NCBI RefSeq assembly: GCF_014205225.1
Contig: NZ_JACHNB010000001.1
Location: forward strand, 9,467,501 to 9,531,500
DNA length: 64,000 nt
Source of the DNA: Actinoplanes octamycinicus
GTDB lineage: Bacteria > Actinomycetota > Actinomycetes > Mycobacteriales > Micromonosporaceae
Direction: 5' to 3'
A program made the position numbers and the translations under genes. The notes under the pieces were generated by a model. That model was not told the DNA's origin and searched no databases. It saw only the letters and a program-made list of their open reading frames with translations. This document shows positions 26,625 through 35,067 of the stretch, piece by piece. Each line of letters starts with the position of its first letter. The stretch's first letter is position 1.

Positions 26625-27542
26625 ATGGGCACGCTCGACGGCCGGATCGCCGTGGTCACCGGCGCCGGGCAGGGGCTCGGCGCGGCCGAGGCCCGCGCGC
26701 TGGCTGCCGAAGGCGCCCGGGTCGTGCTCAACGATCTGCCCGGCCCGGGGCTCGACGAGGTGGCCGCGCAGATCCCGGGGGCCGCGGTCCGTCCCGGTGA
26801 CATCGCCGAGTGGTCCACCGGGGAGGCGCTGCTGGCCGCCTTCGGCGGCGTCGACATCCTGGTGAACAACGCCGGGGTGCTGCGCGACCGGATGATCTTC
26901 TCGATGTCCGAGTCCGAATGGGACACCGTGATCCGGGTGCACCTGCGCGGGCACTTCGTCACCACGCGGCTGGCCACGGCGTACTGGCGGGAACGGAGCA
27001 AGGCGACCGGCGGGCCGGTCCACGCCCGGATCGTCAACACCGCCTCCGAGGCGTTCCTGCTCGGCTCCGCCGGGCAGCCCAACTATGCCGCCGCGAAGGC
27101 CGGGATCGTCGGGCTCACCCTGGCCACGGCCCGTGGCTGCGGGCGGTACGGGGTGCGGGCCAACGCGATCTGCCCGCGCGCCCGGACCGCGATGACCGGC
27201 GACCTGATGGGCCCGCCCCCGGACGGTCCCGACCCGCTCGACCCGGCCCGGGTCGCCCCGCTCGTCACCTACCTGGCCGGGCCGGCCGGGGAGCGGATCA
27301 CCGGCGAGGTGTTCGTGGCGCACGGGGACGTGGTGGCGGTGCTCGGGCCGCCCACGGTGCGCGCGGCCTTCCACGCCGCGGGTGGTCGGTGGACGCTCGA
27401 CGAGCTGGACGCCACGCTCGGCAAGGTGTTCACCGCCGACCCGCCCCGGCCGGGCTTCGTCTGCGAGGAGACGCTGCCCCTGGCCGCCGCCACCCCCGGC
27501 TTCGCACAGCGGCCGGATCCCCCGGGGCGGCCGAGTCGATGA
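26625..27542 (+). CDS. Short-chain dehydrogenase (Rv3548c-like, HIP region)
   Basis: 305 residues from ATG 26625. SDR motifs TGAGQGLGAAEA, NNAG and YAAAKAGIVG are intact, with NTASEAF carrying the catalytic serine. A long C-terminal extension (about residues 235-305) makes it resemble the 3-hydroxyacyl-CoA dehydrogenase part of peroxisomal MFE-2 and, from memory, Rv3548c of the KstR2 regulon. Likely acts on a CoA thioester in ring C/D degradation. The stop overlaps the next start (ATGA). Confidence 0.78.
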   Translation: MGTLDGRIAVVTGAGQGLGAAEARALAAEGARVVLNDLPGPGLDEVAAQIPGAAVRPGDIAEWSTGEALLAAFGGVDILVNNAGVLRDRMIFSMSESEWDTVIRVHLRGHFVTTRLATAYWRERSKATGGPVHARIVNTASEAFLLGSAGQPNYAAAKAGIVGLTLATARGCGRYGVRANAICPRARTAMTGDLMGPPPDGPDPLDPARVAPLVTYLAGPAGERITGEVFVAHGDVVAVLGPPTVRAAFHAAGGRWTLDELDATLGKVFTADPPRPGFVCEETLPLAAATPGFAQRPDPPGRPSR

Positions 27543-28018
27543 AGCAGCGCGACACCGTGTCGATGCCCGCTTCGGAGGTGGCTTCGCTGCTGGCGGCCGG
27601 CCGCAAGCTGCAGCTCGCGACGATCAACCCGGACGGCACCCCGCACCTGGTCAGCATGTTCTACGCGATGGTGGACGAGCGGATCGCCTTCTGGACCTAC
27701 CGCGCGTCGCAGAAGGCCCGCAACCTGGCCCGCGATCCGCGGGTGACCTGCCTGGTCGAGGACGGCGACGACTACTTCGAGCTGCGCGGCGTGCAGGTGA
27801 CCGGCGTGGTGACGGTGATCGACGACCTGGCCGGGGTGACGTCGGTCGGCCGCCTGATCGCGGCGAGCATGCCCGGCCCGGCGGTCGGCGGCCTGCCGCC
27901 CGACCAGGTCGCCGCCGCCCTGGACGGTTACGTCGCCCACGCCGCGACCAAACGGGTCGCCTACCTGGTCGAGCCGCGCCGGGTGATCAGCTGGGACCAC
28001 CGCCGCCTGATCGCCTGA
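27539..28018 (+). CDS. PPOX-class flavin/F420-binding split-barrel protein
   Basis: 159 residues from ATG 27539, overlapping the SDR stop by 4 bp. Pyridoxamine 5'-phosphate oxidase-like split barrel: KLQLATINPDGTPHLVSMFYAMVDERIAFWTY, ARDPRVTCLVEDG and GVQVTGVVTVI. Actinobacterial members bind F420 or FMN and reduce or oxidise small molecules. Coupling to two steroid SDRs suggests a reductase of a steroid intermediate, but no substrate can be named. Confidence 0.75.
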   Translation: MKQRDTVSMPASEVASLLAAGRKLQLATINPDGTPHLVSMFYAMVDERIAFWTYRASQKARNLARDPRVTCLVEDGDDYFELRGVQVTGVVTVIDDLAGVTSVGRLIAASMPGPAVGGLPPDQVAAALDGYVAHAATKRVAYLVEPRRVISWDHRRLIA

Positions 28019-28027
28019 CCGGGCGGT

Positions 28028-28255
28028 TCACCGGTGACGAGATCGTTTGACGGCGATCGCGATGAGGGTCAGTCCGGCGAGCGCGGGTACGCCGATCAGG
28101 GCGGCGCTGTCTTTCAGCAGCTCGACCTTGGGGCCGAGGTGATCCTCCTCGAGAACGAGCGTGTAGAGGAGGAAGACGCCACAGGCGAGGAGGGCCAGAC
28201 CGGCCAGCGCGAGGACGGGTGAGGTCCTGCGGGCCGGGCTCGAGGTGTCCGCCAT
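28028..28255 (-). CDS. Small two-helix membrane protein
   Basis: 75 residues from ATG 28255. Two hydrophobic helices (VLALAGLALLACGVFLLYTLVL and LIGVPALAGLTLIAIAV) and a basic end KRSRHR. No family recognised. Codon pattern is plausible for the genome and the gene fits the gap, but no ribosome site is obvious, so existence is moderately supported. Confidence 0.5.
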   Translation of the reverse strand: MADTSSPARRTSPVLALAGLALLACGVFLLYTLVLEEDHLGPKVELLKDSAALIGVPALAGLTLIAIAVKRSRHR

Positions 28256-28314
28256 GCGGCACACCGTACCAGCGGCCGGCATCTCGGCGACCTCCCCATA
28301 GCCGACACAGAAAC

Positions 28315-28340
28315 TTGTGCAAACTAAAGATTTTGTGCAA
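28315..28340. promoter_or_regulatory. Direct repeat TTGTGCAA, possible operator
   Basis: TTGTGCAA at 28315-28322 and 28333-28340, 18 bp apart, in an AT-rich patch just upstream of the DJ-1-like gene (ATG 28350). The TetR encoded two genes on is a candidate binder. Confidence 0.45.
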
Positions 28341-28349
28341 GCTGTAGGC

Positions 28350-29009
28350 ATGACGCGATCGGTTCTCATGGTTCTCACCTCCCACGGCCAGTTCGGCGCC
28401 ACCGGCCGGGCCACCGGCTTCTGGCGGGAGGAGCTGGTGACCCCCCTGCACGCCTTCCGAGAGGCCGGACTGGCAGTCGAGCTCACCTCGGTGCGCGGCG
28501 GGCAGCCGCCGGTGGATCCGGCCAGCACCGCCGGCGCCGCCGCCGACCCCGATCTGGACGCCCTGCTCACCGGCGTCGAGCCGCTGGCCTCGGTCGATCC
28601 GGCCGGCTACGACGCGGTCTTCCTGGTCGGCGGGCACGGCACCATGTGGGACTTCCCCGGCAACGAGTCGCTGGCCCGGCTCGTCAGCACCATCGGCCGC
28701 ACCGGCGTCGTCGCCGCCGTCTGCCACGGCGTCGCCGGGCTGCTCGACGCGACCACCCCGACCGGCGACCCGCTCGTGGCGGGACGGACCGTGACCGGGT
28801 TCAGCGACGCCGAGGAGGCGCTGGCCGGCGCGACCGGCGCCTTGCCCTTCTCGCTGGAGCAGCGGCTCAAGGACCTCGGCGCCGATGTCGAGACCGGTGA
28901 CCCGTTCACTCCGACGGTGCGCCGCGACGGCCGCCTGCTCACCGGGCAGAACCCGGCGTCCTCGGCAAGCCTCGCCGCCGCTGTCATCGACGCCCTCGGG
29001 TCGCGATGA
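28350..29009 (+). CDS. DJ-1/PfpI-family protein (Hsp31-like)
   Basis: 219 residues from ATG 28350. DJ-1/PfpI fold with nucleophile elbow AAVCHGVAG (C125, H126) and the upstream GGHGTMWDF loop typical of the Hsp31-like group, which includes glyoxalase III-type and chaperone/protease proteins acting on damaged or aldehyde-modified molecules. First gene of a three-gene operon with overlapping starts (ATGA, GTGA), behind a TTGTGCAA direct repeat. Confidence 0.82.
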   Translation: MTRSVLMVLTSHGQFGATGRATGFWREELVTPLHAFREAGLAVELTSVRGGQPPVDPASTAGAAADPDLDALLTGVEPLASVDPAGYDAVFLVGGHGTMWDFPGNESLARLVSTIGRTGVVAAVCHGVAGLLDATTPTGDPLVAGRTVTGFSDAEEALAGATGALPFSLEQRLKDLGADVETGDPFTPTVRRDGRLLTGQNPASSASLAAAVIDALGSR

Positions 29010-29632
29010 CCACCGCCGCCGACCGGTTCGCGGCCCTGCCGCTGCGCGAGCGCAAGCGGGCCCGGCTCCGCGTGGAAGTGTGGCGGGCCCTGCGCGAGCG
29101 CGTCGAACGCACGCCGTTCGCCGACATCCCGGTGCGGGAGCTGGCGGCGACGGCCGAGGTGTCCGAGCCGACCTTCTTCGCACACTTCGGGTCGAAGACC
29201 GAACTGCTCGCCTACCACATCTGCATGTGGCGCATCGGCACCGTCCTCGCCGTCGACAGCACGGCGGAGGGCGTCGACTTCATCCGGCAGTTCTTCGACG
29301 AGACAGCCCGGTCCATCATCGCCGGGCCCCGCATGTGGTTCGAGATCACCGCCGAGGTGGCCCGCGGCGGCGGGGTCTGCGCGGTGCTGGACATCAGTGC
29401 CGCCGAGCGGCTGCTCGTCTTCGACGACCCGCGCGCCCTGGACGTCGCGCTGACCCCGCAGGGCGACCTGTTCCGCCGTCATCTGGCCTCGTCGCCCGAC
29501 CCGGAGGCGGCGGTGACCGGCCTGCTCGCCGGCTTCTACGGGGTGCCGCTCGCCCTCGGCGCGGACCGGCTCGGGGAGCTGCGTGACGCCTACCGCGCCC
29601 ACGTCGACCGGTTCGCGGTGGCCGTCCGGTGA
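29006..29632 (+). CDS. TetR-family regulator
   Basis: 208 residues from ATG 29006, overlapping the DJ-1-like gene by 4 bp. Helix-turn-helix at about residues 20-65 (VWRALRERVERTPFADIPVRELAATAEVSEPTFFAHFGSKTELL). The ligand domain gives no clear subfamily. Probably controls its own operon through the TTGTGCAA repeats. Confidence 0.82.
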   Translation: MTTAADRFAALPLRERKRARLRVEVWRALRERVERTPFADIPVRELAATAEVSEPTFFAHFGSKTELLAYHICMWRIGTVLAVDSTAEGVDFIRQFFDETARSIIAGPRMWFEITAEVARGGGVCAVLDISAAERLLVFDDPRALDVALTPQGDLFRRHLASSPDPEAAVTGLLAGFYGVPLALGADRLGELRDAYRAHVDRFAVAVR

Positions 29633-30015
29633 CCGGTTCCCGCGCCGTCGCCGACCACGTCCTCGACCTCCTCGGGCCGTCCGCCGCGGTGGTCCTCGCC
29701 CCGTTCTTCGGCGGCTGGTCCCTGCGGCGCGGCGGCGAGCAGATCGGCATCGTGATGGACTCCGCCTACGCCCGGGTCGATCCGGCACACCGGGACGCCT
29801 GGGACGCCGCCGGCTCGACCCCGTTCCGGTACGCCGCCCGCGGCCGGACGATCACCGTCGAGGCGTACTGGAGCCTGCCGGCCGACGCGCTCGACGATCC
29901 GGACCGGCTCCGCGAGCTACTCCTCGGGACCGACCCCGATCGGCTCCTCGCCCACCCGGGTCGCGCCGGCGACGCCCGACCAGCGGACTCCAGCCGCGAC
30001 GCCGGGACCACCTGA
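29629..30015 (+). CDS. TfoX/Sxy N-terminal domain protein
   Basis: 128 residues from GTG 29629 (GTGA overlap with the TetR stop). Matches the stand-alone TfoX N-domain: ADHVLDLLG, APFFGGWSLRRGGEQIGIVMDSAYARVD, FRYAARGRTITVEAYWSLP. The family is named after a competence regulator, but the isolated domain has no proven role in actinomycetes. The last 25 residues are disordered. Confidence 0.75.
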   Translation: MTGSRAVADHVLDLLGPSAAVVLAPFFGGWSLRRGGEQIGIVMDSAYARVDPAHRDAWDAAGSTPFRYAARGRTITVEAYWSLPADALDDPDRLRELLLGTDPDRLLAHPGRAGDARPADSSRDAGTT

Positions 30016-30080
30016 CCACCGCGGGCGAAGGCGCTCCCGATACCGGCCGGTCGCGGGGCCCGGCGGCGGATCGGCGTCGG

Positions 30081-30446
30081 TCATTCCACGTCGTCGTCGG
30101 TGTCCGGGATCTCCGGGCAACCCTCGCCGCGCAGGTAGAGGGCCTTGCCGGCGACCACCGCGGCGCGGCTGTCGGCCACCAGGTCGTCGTCGACGTAGAC
30201 GTCGATGTCGGCGCCGACCGGGATGCGGGCGTGGAACACGGTGCCGACCGGCAGGGAACCGCCGGCGACCGGCTCGCCGGCGCGGCGGAACTCGATGCGC
30301 ACCTGCTTGCCGGCCGGGCGCTCGGCGGTCGGCGCGAGGCACACGGCGAGGCGGCCGCGCGGATCGGGCTCCGCGCCGCCGCAGCCGGCCGGCCCGGCCA
30401 GGAGGCCGGTGGCCAGCAACGCGCTGACCAGATGACGTATCCGCAC
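30081..30446 (-). CDS. Putative small lipoprotein
   Basis: 121 residues from ATG 30446. Signal peptide RIRHLVSALLATGLLAGPAGC with a weak lipobox (PAGC). The mature part is beta-rich and acidic at the end (PDTDDDVE), with a second cysteine pair (AVCLAP, EGCPE) that might form a disulfide. No family recognised. Surface-located by prediction. Confidence 0.6.
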   Translation of the reverse strand: MRIRHLVSALLATGLLAGPAGCGGAEPDPRGRLAVCLAPTAERPAGKQVRIEFRRAGEPVAGGSLPVGTVFHARIPVGADIDVYVDDDLVADSRAAVVAGKALYLRGEGCPEIPDTDDDVE

Positions 30447-30487
30447 GGCGGCTACTCCATCACCCGCCGATCATGATGTCCAGTCGT

Positions 30488-31996
30488 TCACATCATCTCG
30501 TCGCCGGTCGGGATCAGCACCGTCTTGACCTCGGTGTACGCCTCGATCGAGGTGCGCCCGCCCTCGCGCCCCAGCCCGGACTGCCCGAACCCGCCGAACG
30601 CCACGTGCGGCTCCAGCTGGTAGCCGTTGACGCCGACCGTGCCGGCCCGGACCGCCCGCGCCATCCGGATCGCCCGCTTCACGTCCGCGGTGTAGACGGT
30701 GGCGGCGAGCCCGTACGACGTGTCGTTGGCCAGCCGGACCGCCTCCTCCTCGTCGGTGAACGGCACCACCGCCAGCACCGGCCCGAAGATCTCCTCCTGG
30801 GCGATGGTGGCGCTGTTGGCGACGTCGGCGAAGACGGCCGGTTCGACGAAGTTGCCGGCCGACAGCTCGCCGTCCGGCCGGCCGCCGCCGCACACCAGCC
30901 GGGCCCCCTCGGCCTGCCCGCGCTCGATGTAGCCGAGCACCCGGTCCCGCTGCCGCTCGTTGATCAGCGGCGCGGCGGTGACCTCCGGGTCGAACGGGTC
31001 GCCGTAGGTGACCAGCGTGGTCATGCCCTGCGCGATGGCCAGGAACTCGTCGTAGACGTCCCGGTGCACCAGGGCGCGGGAGTGTGCCACGCACGCCTGG
31101 CCGGAGAGCCCGAGCGTCACGGTGCCCATGGTGAGCGTGGCGGCCGCGTAGACCTCGGCGTCCGGGAAGACGATCGACGGGCTCTTGCCGCCGAGCTCCA
31201 GGCTGACCCGTTTCATCCCCTCGGACGCGGCGGCCAGGACCCGCTTGCCGACCGCCCGGCTGCCGGTGAAGGTGATCTTGTCGACCATCGGGTGGGTGAT
31301 CAGCGCCTGACCGGTCGGGTCGCCGGGCCCGGTCACCACGTTGAGCACGCCCGGCGGCAGCCCGGCCTCCTCGAAGAGCCTGGCCAGGCGGAGCGCCGCG
31401 AAGGTGGCGAACTCCGACGGCTTGAGCACCACGGTGCAGCCGGCCGCCAGCGCCGGCGCGACCTTCTGCGCGGCGAGCAGCAGCGGGCCGTTCCACGGCA
31501 CCACCGCGGCCACCACGCCGACCGGCTCGCGCAGGGTCATCACCAGGTGGTCGCCGCCCTGGTAGCCGGGGAGCGTCTCGCCGGCCAGCTTGTCCACCCA
31601 GCCGGCGTGGTGGTCGAAGACGTCGGCGACGCACTCGATGGACATCGCGTACTCGTCGCCGAAGGTCAGCGGCACGCCGTTGTCCAGCGCCTGCAGGGTC
31701 CGCAGCTCGTCGGTGTGCGAGCGGATCAGCTCGGCCATCCGGCGCAGCACGGTGATCCGCTGCTTGGCCCGGGACCGCGGCCAGGAGCCCTCGTCGAACG
31801 CCTGGCGCGCGGCCCGCACCGCGGCGTCCACATCGGCCGGACTCGCCACCGCGAAGTCGCCGACCTGCTCCCCGGTGGCCGGATGCCGGTGGGTCCAGGT
31901 CCGCCCGTCCGCCGCGGCCCGCCAGGCGCCGCCGATCAGCAGCTCCCCGGTCGCCAGCCCGACCGCGTCCCGCCTCGTCTTGATCGAGAGAACCAT
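30488..31996 (-). CDS. NAD-dependent aldehyde dehydrogenase
   Basis: 502 residues from ATG 31996, with GGAGGTG upstream. ALDH signatures intact: catalytic C302 (GLSGQACVAHS) and general-base E267 (LELGGKSPS), plus VVPWNGP and FTGSRAVGKRV in the cofactor domain. It oxidises an aldehyde to the acid; behind a KstR-like site, a sterol side-chain (C26) or propionaldehyde substrate is plausible (inference). Monocistronic. A dehydrogenase-type alcohol oxidiser lies at 24044. Confidence 0.88.
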   Translation of the reverse strand: MVLSIKTRRDAVGLATGELLIGGAWRAAADGRTWTHRHPATGEQVGDFAVASPADVDAAVRAARQAFDEGSWPRSRAKQRITVLRRMAELIRSHTDELRTLQALDNGVPLTFGDEYAMSIECVADVFDHHAGWVDKLAGETLPGYQGGDHLVMTLREPVGVVAAVVPWNGPLLLAAQKVAPALAAGCTVVLKPSEFATFAALRLARLFEEAGLPPGVLNVVTGPGDPTGQALITHPMVDKITFTGSRAVGKRVLAAASEGMKRVSLELGGKSPSIVFPDAEVYAAATLTMGTVTLGLSGQACVAHSRALVHRDVYDEFLAIAQGMTTLVTYGDPFDPEVTAAPLINERQRDRVLGYIERGQAEGARLVCGGGRPDGELSAGNFVEPAVFADVANSATIAQEEIFGPVLAVVPFTDEEEAVRLANDTSYGLAATVYTADVKRAIRMARAVRAGTVGVNGYQLEPHVAFGGFGQSGLGREGGRTSIEAYTEVKTVLIPTGDEMM

Positions 31997-32019
31997 CCCG
32001 GCACCTCCGGCGTAGAAAT

Positions 32020-32033
32020 TGAAACACGTTCTA
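32020..32033. promoter_or_regulatory. KstR-like operator
   Basis: TGAAACACGTTCTA fits TnnAACnnGTTnnA, 24 bp upstream of the aldehyde dehydrogenase start. Same sequence (reverse) as the site at 61552. Confidence 0.75.
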
Positions 32034-32092
32034 CTCAGCCGCAGGGTAACACCGGCGCCGCCGAACTCCTATCCGGCCGGGAAGGTCACCGC

Positions 32093-32800
32093 TCACCGCA
32101 GCGGGGGCAGGTAGCCCGGCCACTCGCCGCCGCCGTGGACCGTGACCGTCGCGCCGGTCACGTACGACGCGAGCGGCGACGCCAGCATCAGGCAGACGCC
32201 GGCCACGTCCTCCGGGGTGGCCGGGCGGCCCATCGGCACCGTGCGGGCCACCGCCTCCGGGTCGAGCAGGCCGGCGACCGGGCCGGGCACGACGCTGTTG
32301 ACCCGGACCGCCGGGGCCCACTCGGCGGCCAGGCTGGTCGCCAGGTGGTGCAGGCCGGCCTTGGCCGCGCCGTAGGCGGCGCCGCCGGGGGACGGCCGGG
32401 TGCCGCTGACGCTGCCCACCATCAGGATCACGCCGCCGCCGGGCTGGGCCCGCATGACCGCGTTCGCCGCCTGGGCGACGTGCAACGGGGCGATCAGGTT
32501 CAGCTCGATGATCTTCGCGTGCAGGCGGGGCGAGGCGGTCGCGGCCGGGATCGGGGGTGCCCCGCCCGCGTTGTTCACCAGCACGTCGAGGGGACCGTCC
32601 AGCGCGGCCACCAGCGCGGCGGCCTGCTCCGGGTCGCGGACGTCGGCGCGGTGGAAGCCGGCCGGCCCGTCGTAGGAGCCGCGGCCGCAGACCAGCACCC
32701 GCGCGCCGGCGGCCAGGAACGCCGACGCGATCGCGGCGCCGATCCCCCGGGTCCCGCCGGTGACGACCACACCGCGGCCGGTGAAGTCGAGAGGGTCCAT
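32093..32800 (-). CDS. Short-chain dehydrogenase (Rv3549c-like)
   Basis: 235 residues from ATG 32800. SDR motifs TGGTRGIGAAIA, NNAGG and YGAAKAGLHH, with catalytic serine in VGSVSG. Divergent from echA20 with a 46-bp gap holding one KstR2-like site; from memory this mirrors Rv3549c/Rv3550 in M. tuberculosis. Likely oxidises or reduces a hydroxy group on a HIP-CoA intermediate. Confidence 0.82.
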   Translation of the reverse strand: MDPLDFTGRGVVVTGGTRGIGAAIASAFLAAGARVLVCGRGSYDGPAGFHRADVRDPEQAAALVAALDGPLDVLVNNAGGAPPIPAATASPRLHAKIIELNLIAPLHVAQAANAVMRAQPGGGVILMVGSVSGTRPSPGGAAYGAAKAGLHHLATSLAAEWAPAVRVNSVVPGPVAGLLDPEAVARTVPMGRPATPEDVAGVCLMLASPLASYVTGATVTVHGGGEWPGYLPPLR

Positions 32801-32820
32801 GGCGCGAGGCTAGCTCACCA

Positions 32821-32834
32821 AGCAAGCGCTAGGT
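32821..32834. promoter_or_regulatory. KstR2-like operator between SDR and echA20
   Basis: AGCAAGCGCTAGGT, core CAAGCGCTAG, one base off the KstR2 core. It is 12 bp from the echA20 ATG and 20 bp from the SDR ATG, so one site can control both. Neither gene has a good ribosome site, suggesting leaderless messages. Confidence 0.65.
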
Positions 32835-32846
32835 TAGCCTGCCTCC

Positions 32847-33572
32847 ATGGGCGAACCTCCGATCGCCGAGATAGTGCTCGACTTCCCGCCGGTCAACGCG
32901 GTGCCGGCGGCCGGCTGGCAGTCCCTCGCCGACCTGATCACCGCGGCCGGCGCGGACCCGGCGACCCGGGTGGTGCTGCTGTCCGCCCGGGGCCGGGGCT
33001 TCTGCGCCGGGGTGGACATCAAGGAGATGCAGCGCGACCCGGGCCACGAGGTGCTGCTGGCCGCCAACCGGGGCTGCGCCGCCGCGTTCGCCGCCGTCTA
33101 CGACTGCCCGGTCCCGGTGATCGCCGCGGTGCACGGTTTCTGCCTGGGCGGCGGCATCGGCCTGGCCGGCAACGCCGACCTGATCGTGGCCGCCGACGAC
33201 GCCACCTTCGGCCTGCCCGAGGTGGACCGGGGCGCGCTCGGCGCGGCCACCCACCTGGCCCGGCTGGTGCCCCCGCACCTGATGCGGGCGATGGTCTACA
33301 CCTGCCGTCCGGTCACCGCCGCCGACCTGCACCGGCTCGGCAGCGTCCACCAGGTGGTGCCGGCCGCCGAGCTGCCGGCCGCGGCCCGGGCGGTGGCCGA
33401 GGTGATCGCGGCCAAGGACCCGGTGGTGATCCGGCGGGCCAAGGAGGCGCTGAACGGGATCGACCCGGTCGACGTGCGGCGGTCGTACCGGTTCGAGCAG
33501 GGCTTCACCTTCGAGCTGACCCTCGACGGCGCCGGCGACCGGGCCCGGCGGAGCTTCGGGGAGCGGCGATGA
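32847..33572 (+). CDS. echA20: EchA20-type crotonase, ring D hydrolase
   Basis: 241 residues from ATG 32847. Crotonase fold: oxyanion-hole segments GRGFCAGVDIKEM and HGFCLGGGIGLAGNADL. By gene order (echA20-ipdA-ipdB-ipdC) and resemblance it is the EchA20 enzyme, which opens ring D of the HIP-derived CoA ester (HIEC-CoA) by hydrolysis in cholesterol breakdown. Start overlap with ipdA (ATGA) ensures joint production. Confidence 0.83.
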   Translation: MGEPPIAEIVLDFPPVNAVPAAGWQSLADLITAAGADPATRVVLLSARGRGFCAGVDIKEMQRDPGHEVLLAANRGCAAAFAAVYDCPVPVIAAVHGFCLGGGIGLAGNADLIVAADDATFGLPEVDRGALGAATHLARLVPPHLMRAMVYTCRPVTAADLHRLGSVHQVVPAAELPAAARAVAEVIAAKDPVVIRRAKEALNGIDPVDVRRSYRFEQGFTFELTLDGAGDRARRSFGERR

Positions 33573-34396
33573 CCGTGCTGAGCGTCGACGACGTGGTCGC
33601 CGAGCTGCGCGACGGGATGACCGTCGGGATCGGCGGCTGGGGGTCGCGGCGCAAGCCGATGGCGCTGGTCCGGGCGGTCTGCCGGGCCGGGCTGCGGGAC
33701 CTGACCGTGGTCTCCTACGGCGGGCCGGACGTCGGGCTGCTGGTCGCGGCCGGCTGCGTGCGGCGGGTGGTCACCGGGTTCGTGTCGCTGGACAGCATCC
33801 CGCTGGAGCCGCACTTCCGGCGGGCCCGCGAGGCCGGCACGGTCGAGCTGACCGAGTACGACGAGGGCATGCTCCACTGGGGCCTGCTCGCGGCGGCGCA
33901 CCGGCTCCCCTTCCTGCCGATCCGGGCCGGGCTCGGGTCCGACGTGATGACGGTCAACCCCGGTCTGCGGACGGTGCGGTCGCCGTACCCGGACCGCTCG
34001 GACCTGGTGGCGATGCCCGCCGTGACCCTGGACGCGGCCCTGGTCCACCTGAATCGCGCCGACCGGCGCGGCAACGCGCGCTACCTGGGGCCGGACCCGT
34101 ATTTCGACGACCTGTTCTGCCTGGCCGCCCGCCGCCGCTTCGTCTCCTGCGAGCGGCTGGTGAGCACCGCGGACCTGATCGATCAGGGGCCGCCGCAGGG
34201 CCTGCTGCTCAACCGGATGATGGTCGACGGCGTGGTGGAGACCCCGCACGGGGCGCATTTCACCAGCTGCGTGCCCGATTACGACCGCGACGAGGCGTTC
34301 CAGCGGGAGTACGCGACCGCCGACTGGGCGACGTTCCGGGCCACCTACCTGGACGGCGACGAGGACGACTACCAGAAGGCGGTGGCCGCGCGATGA
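33569..34396 (+). CDS. ipdA: IpdA, alpha subunit of COCHEA-CoA ring C hydrolase
   Basis: 275 residues from ATG 33569 (overlaps echA20 stop). CoA-transferase family I alpha fold, beginning DVVAELRDGMTVGIGGWGSRRKPMAL. The IpdAB complex resembles CoA transferases but hydrolytically opens the last steroid ring (ring C) of COCHEA-CoA. Overlaps ipdB by 4 bp, as expected for a heteromer. Length fits the family. Confidence 0.87.
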   Translation: MTVLSVDDVVAELRDGMTVGIGGWGSRRKPMALVRAVCRAGLRDLTVVSYGGPDVGLLVAAGCVRRVVTGFVSLDSIPLEPHFRRAREAGTVELTEYDEGMLHWGLLAAAHRLPFLPIRAGLGSDVMTVNPGLRTVRSPYPDRSDLVAMPAVTLDAALVHLNRADRRGNARYLGPDPYFDDLFCLAARRRFVSCERLVSTADLIDQGPPQGLLLNRMMVDGVVETPHGAHFTSCVPDYDRDEAFQREYATADWATFRATYLDGDEDDYQKAVAAR

Positions 34397-35067
34397 GCCG
34401 CGCCGACGTCTGCGTGGTGGCGTGCGCCGAGGCGTGGCGCGGCGACGGCCCGGTGCTGGCCTCGCCGACCGGCCTGATCCCCCGGCTCGGCGCCCGGCTC
34501 GCCCAGCTCACCTTCGCCCCCGAGCTGCTGCTCACCGACGGCGAGGCCACCCTGCTGCACGGCGACGAGCCGGAGGGCTGGCTGCCCTTCCGCGCGGTGT
34601 TCGGCGTGGTCGCGGCCGGCACCCGGCACGTGATGATGGGCGCCAGCCAGCTCGACCGGTTCGGCAACCAGAACATCTCCTGCGTCGGCGACTGGCACCG
34701 GCCCACCCGGCAGCTGCTCGGCGTGCGCGGCGCGCCGGGCAACACGGTCAACCACACCACCAGCTACTGGGTGCCGCGCCACCAGCCGCGGGTCTTCGTC
34801 GACCGCGTCGACATGGTGTCCGGGATCGGTCACGACCGGGGCGCCGTCGAGATCCGCGTGGTGGTGACCGACCTGGCGGTGCTGGACTTCGCCACCCCGG
34901 ACCGCTCGATGCGGCTGCGCTCGGTGCATCCCGGGGTGACCGTGGCCGACGTCCTGGCCGCGACCGGTTTCCCGCTGACCGTGCCGTCCGAGGTGCCGGT
35001 CACCAGGGAGCCGACCGGCACCGAACTGGCGATCATCGAGCGGCTCGACCCGGACGGCCGGCGATGA
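34393..35067 (+). CDS. ipdB: IpdB, beta subunit of COCHEA-CoA ring C hydrolase
   Basis: 224 residues from ATG 34393. CoA-transferase beta-like fold with GASQLDRFGNQNISCVG and VDMVSGIGHDRG. Acts with IpdA; the two genes and the following ipdC overlap by ATGA junctions. Short relative to true CoA-transferase beta subunits but normal for IpdB. Confidence 0.87.
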   Translation: MSRADVCVVACAEAWRGDGPVLASPTGLIPRLGARLAQLTFAPELLLTDGEATLLHGDEPEGWLPFRAVFGVVAAGTRHVMMGASQLDRFGNQNISCVGDWHRPTRQLLGVRGAPGNTVNHTTSYWVPRHQPRVFVDRVDMVSGIGHDRGAVEIRVVVTDLAVLDFATPDRSMRLRSVHPGVTVADVLAATGFPLTVPSEVPVTREPTGTELAIIERLDPDGRR

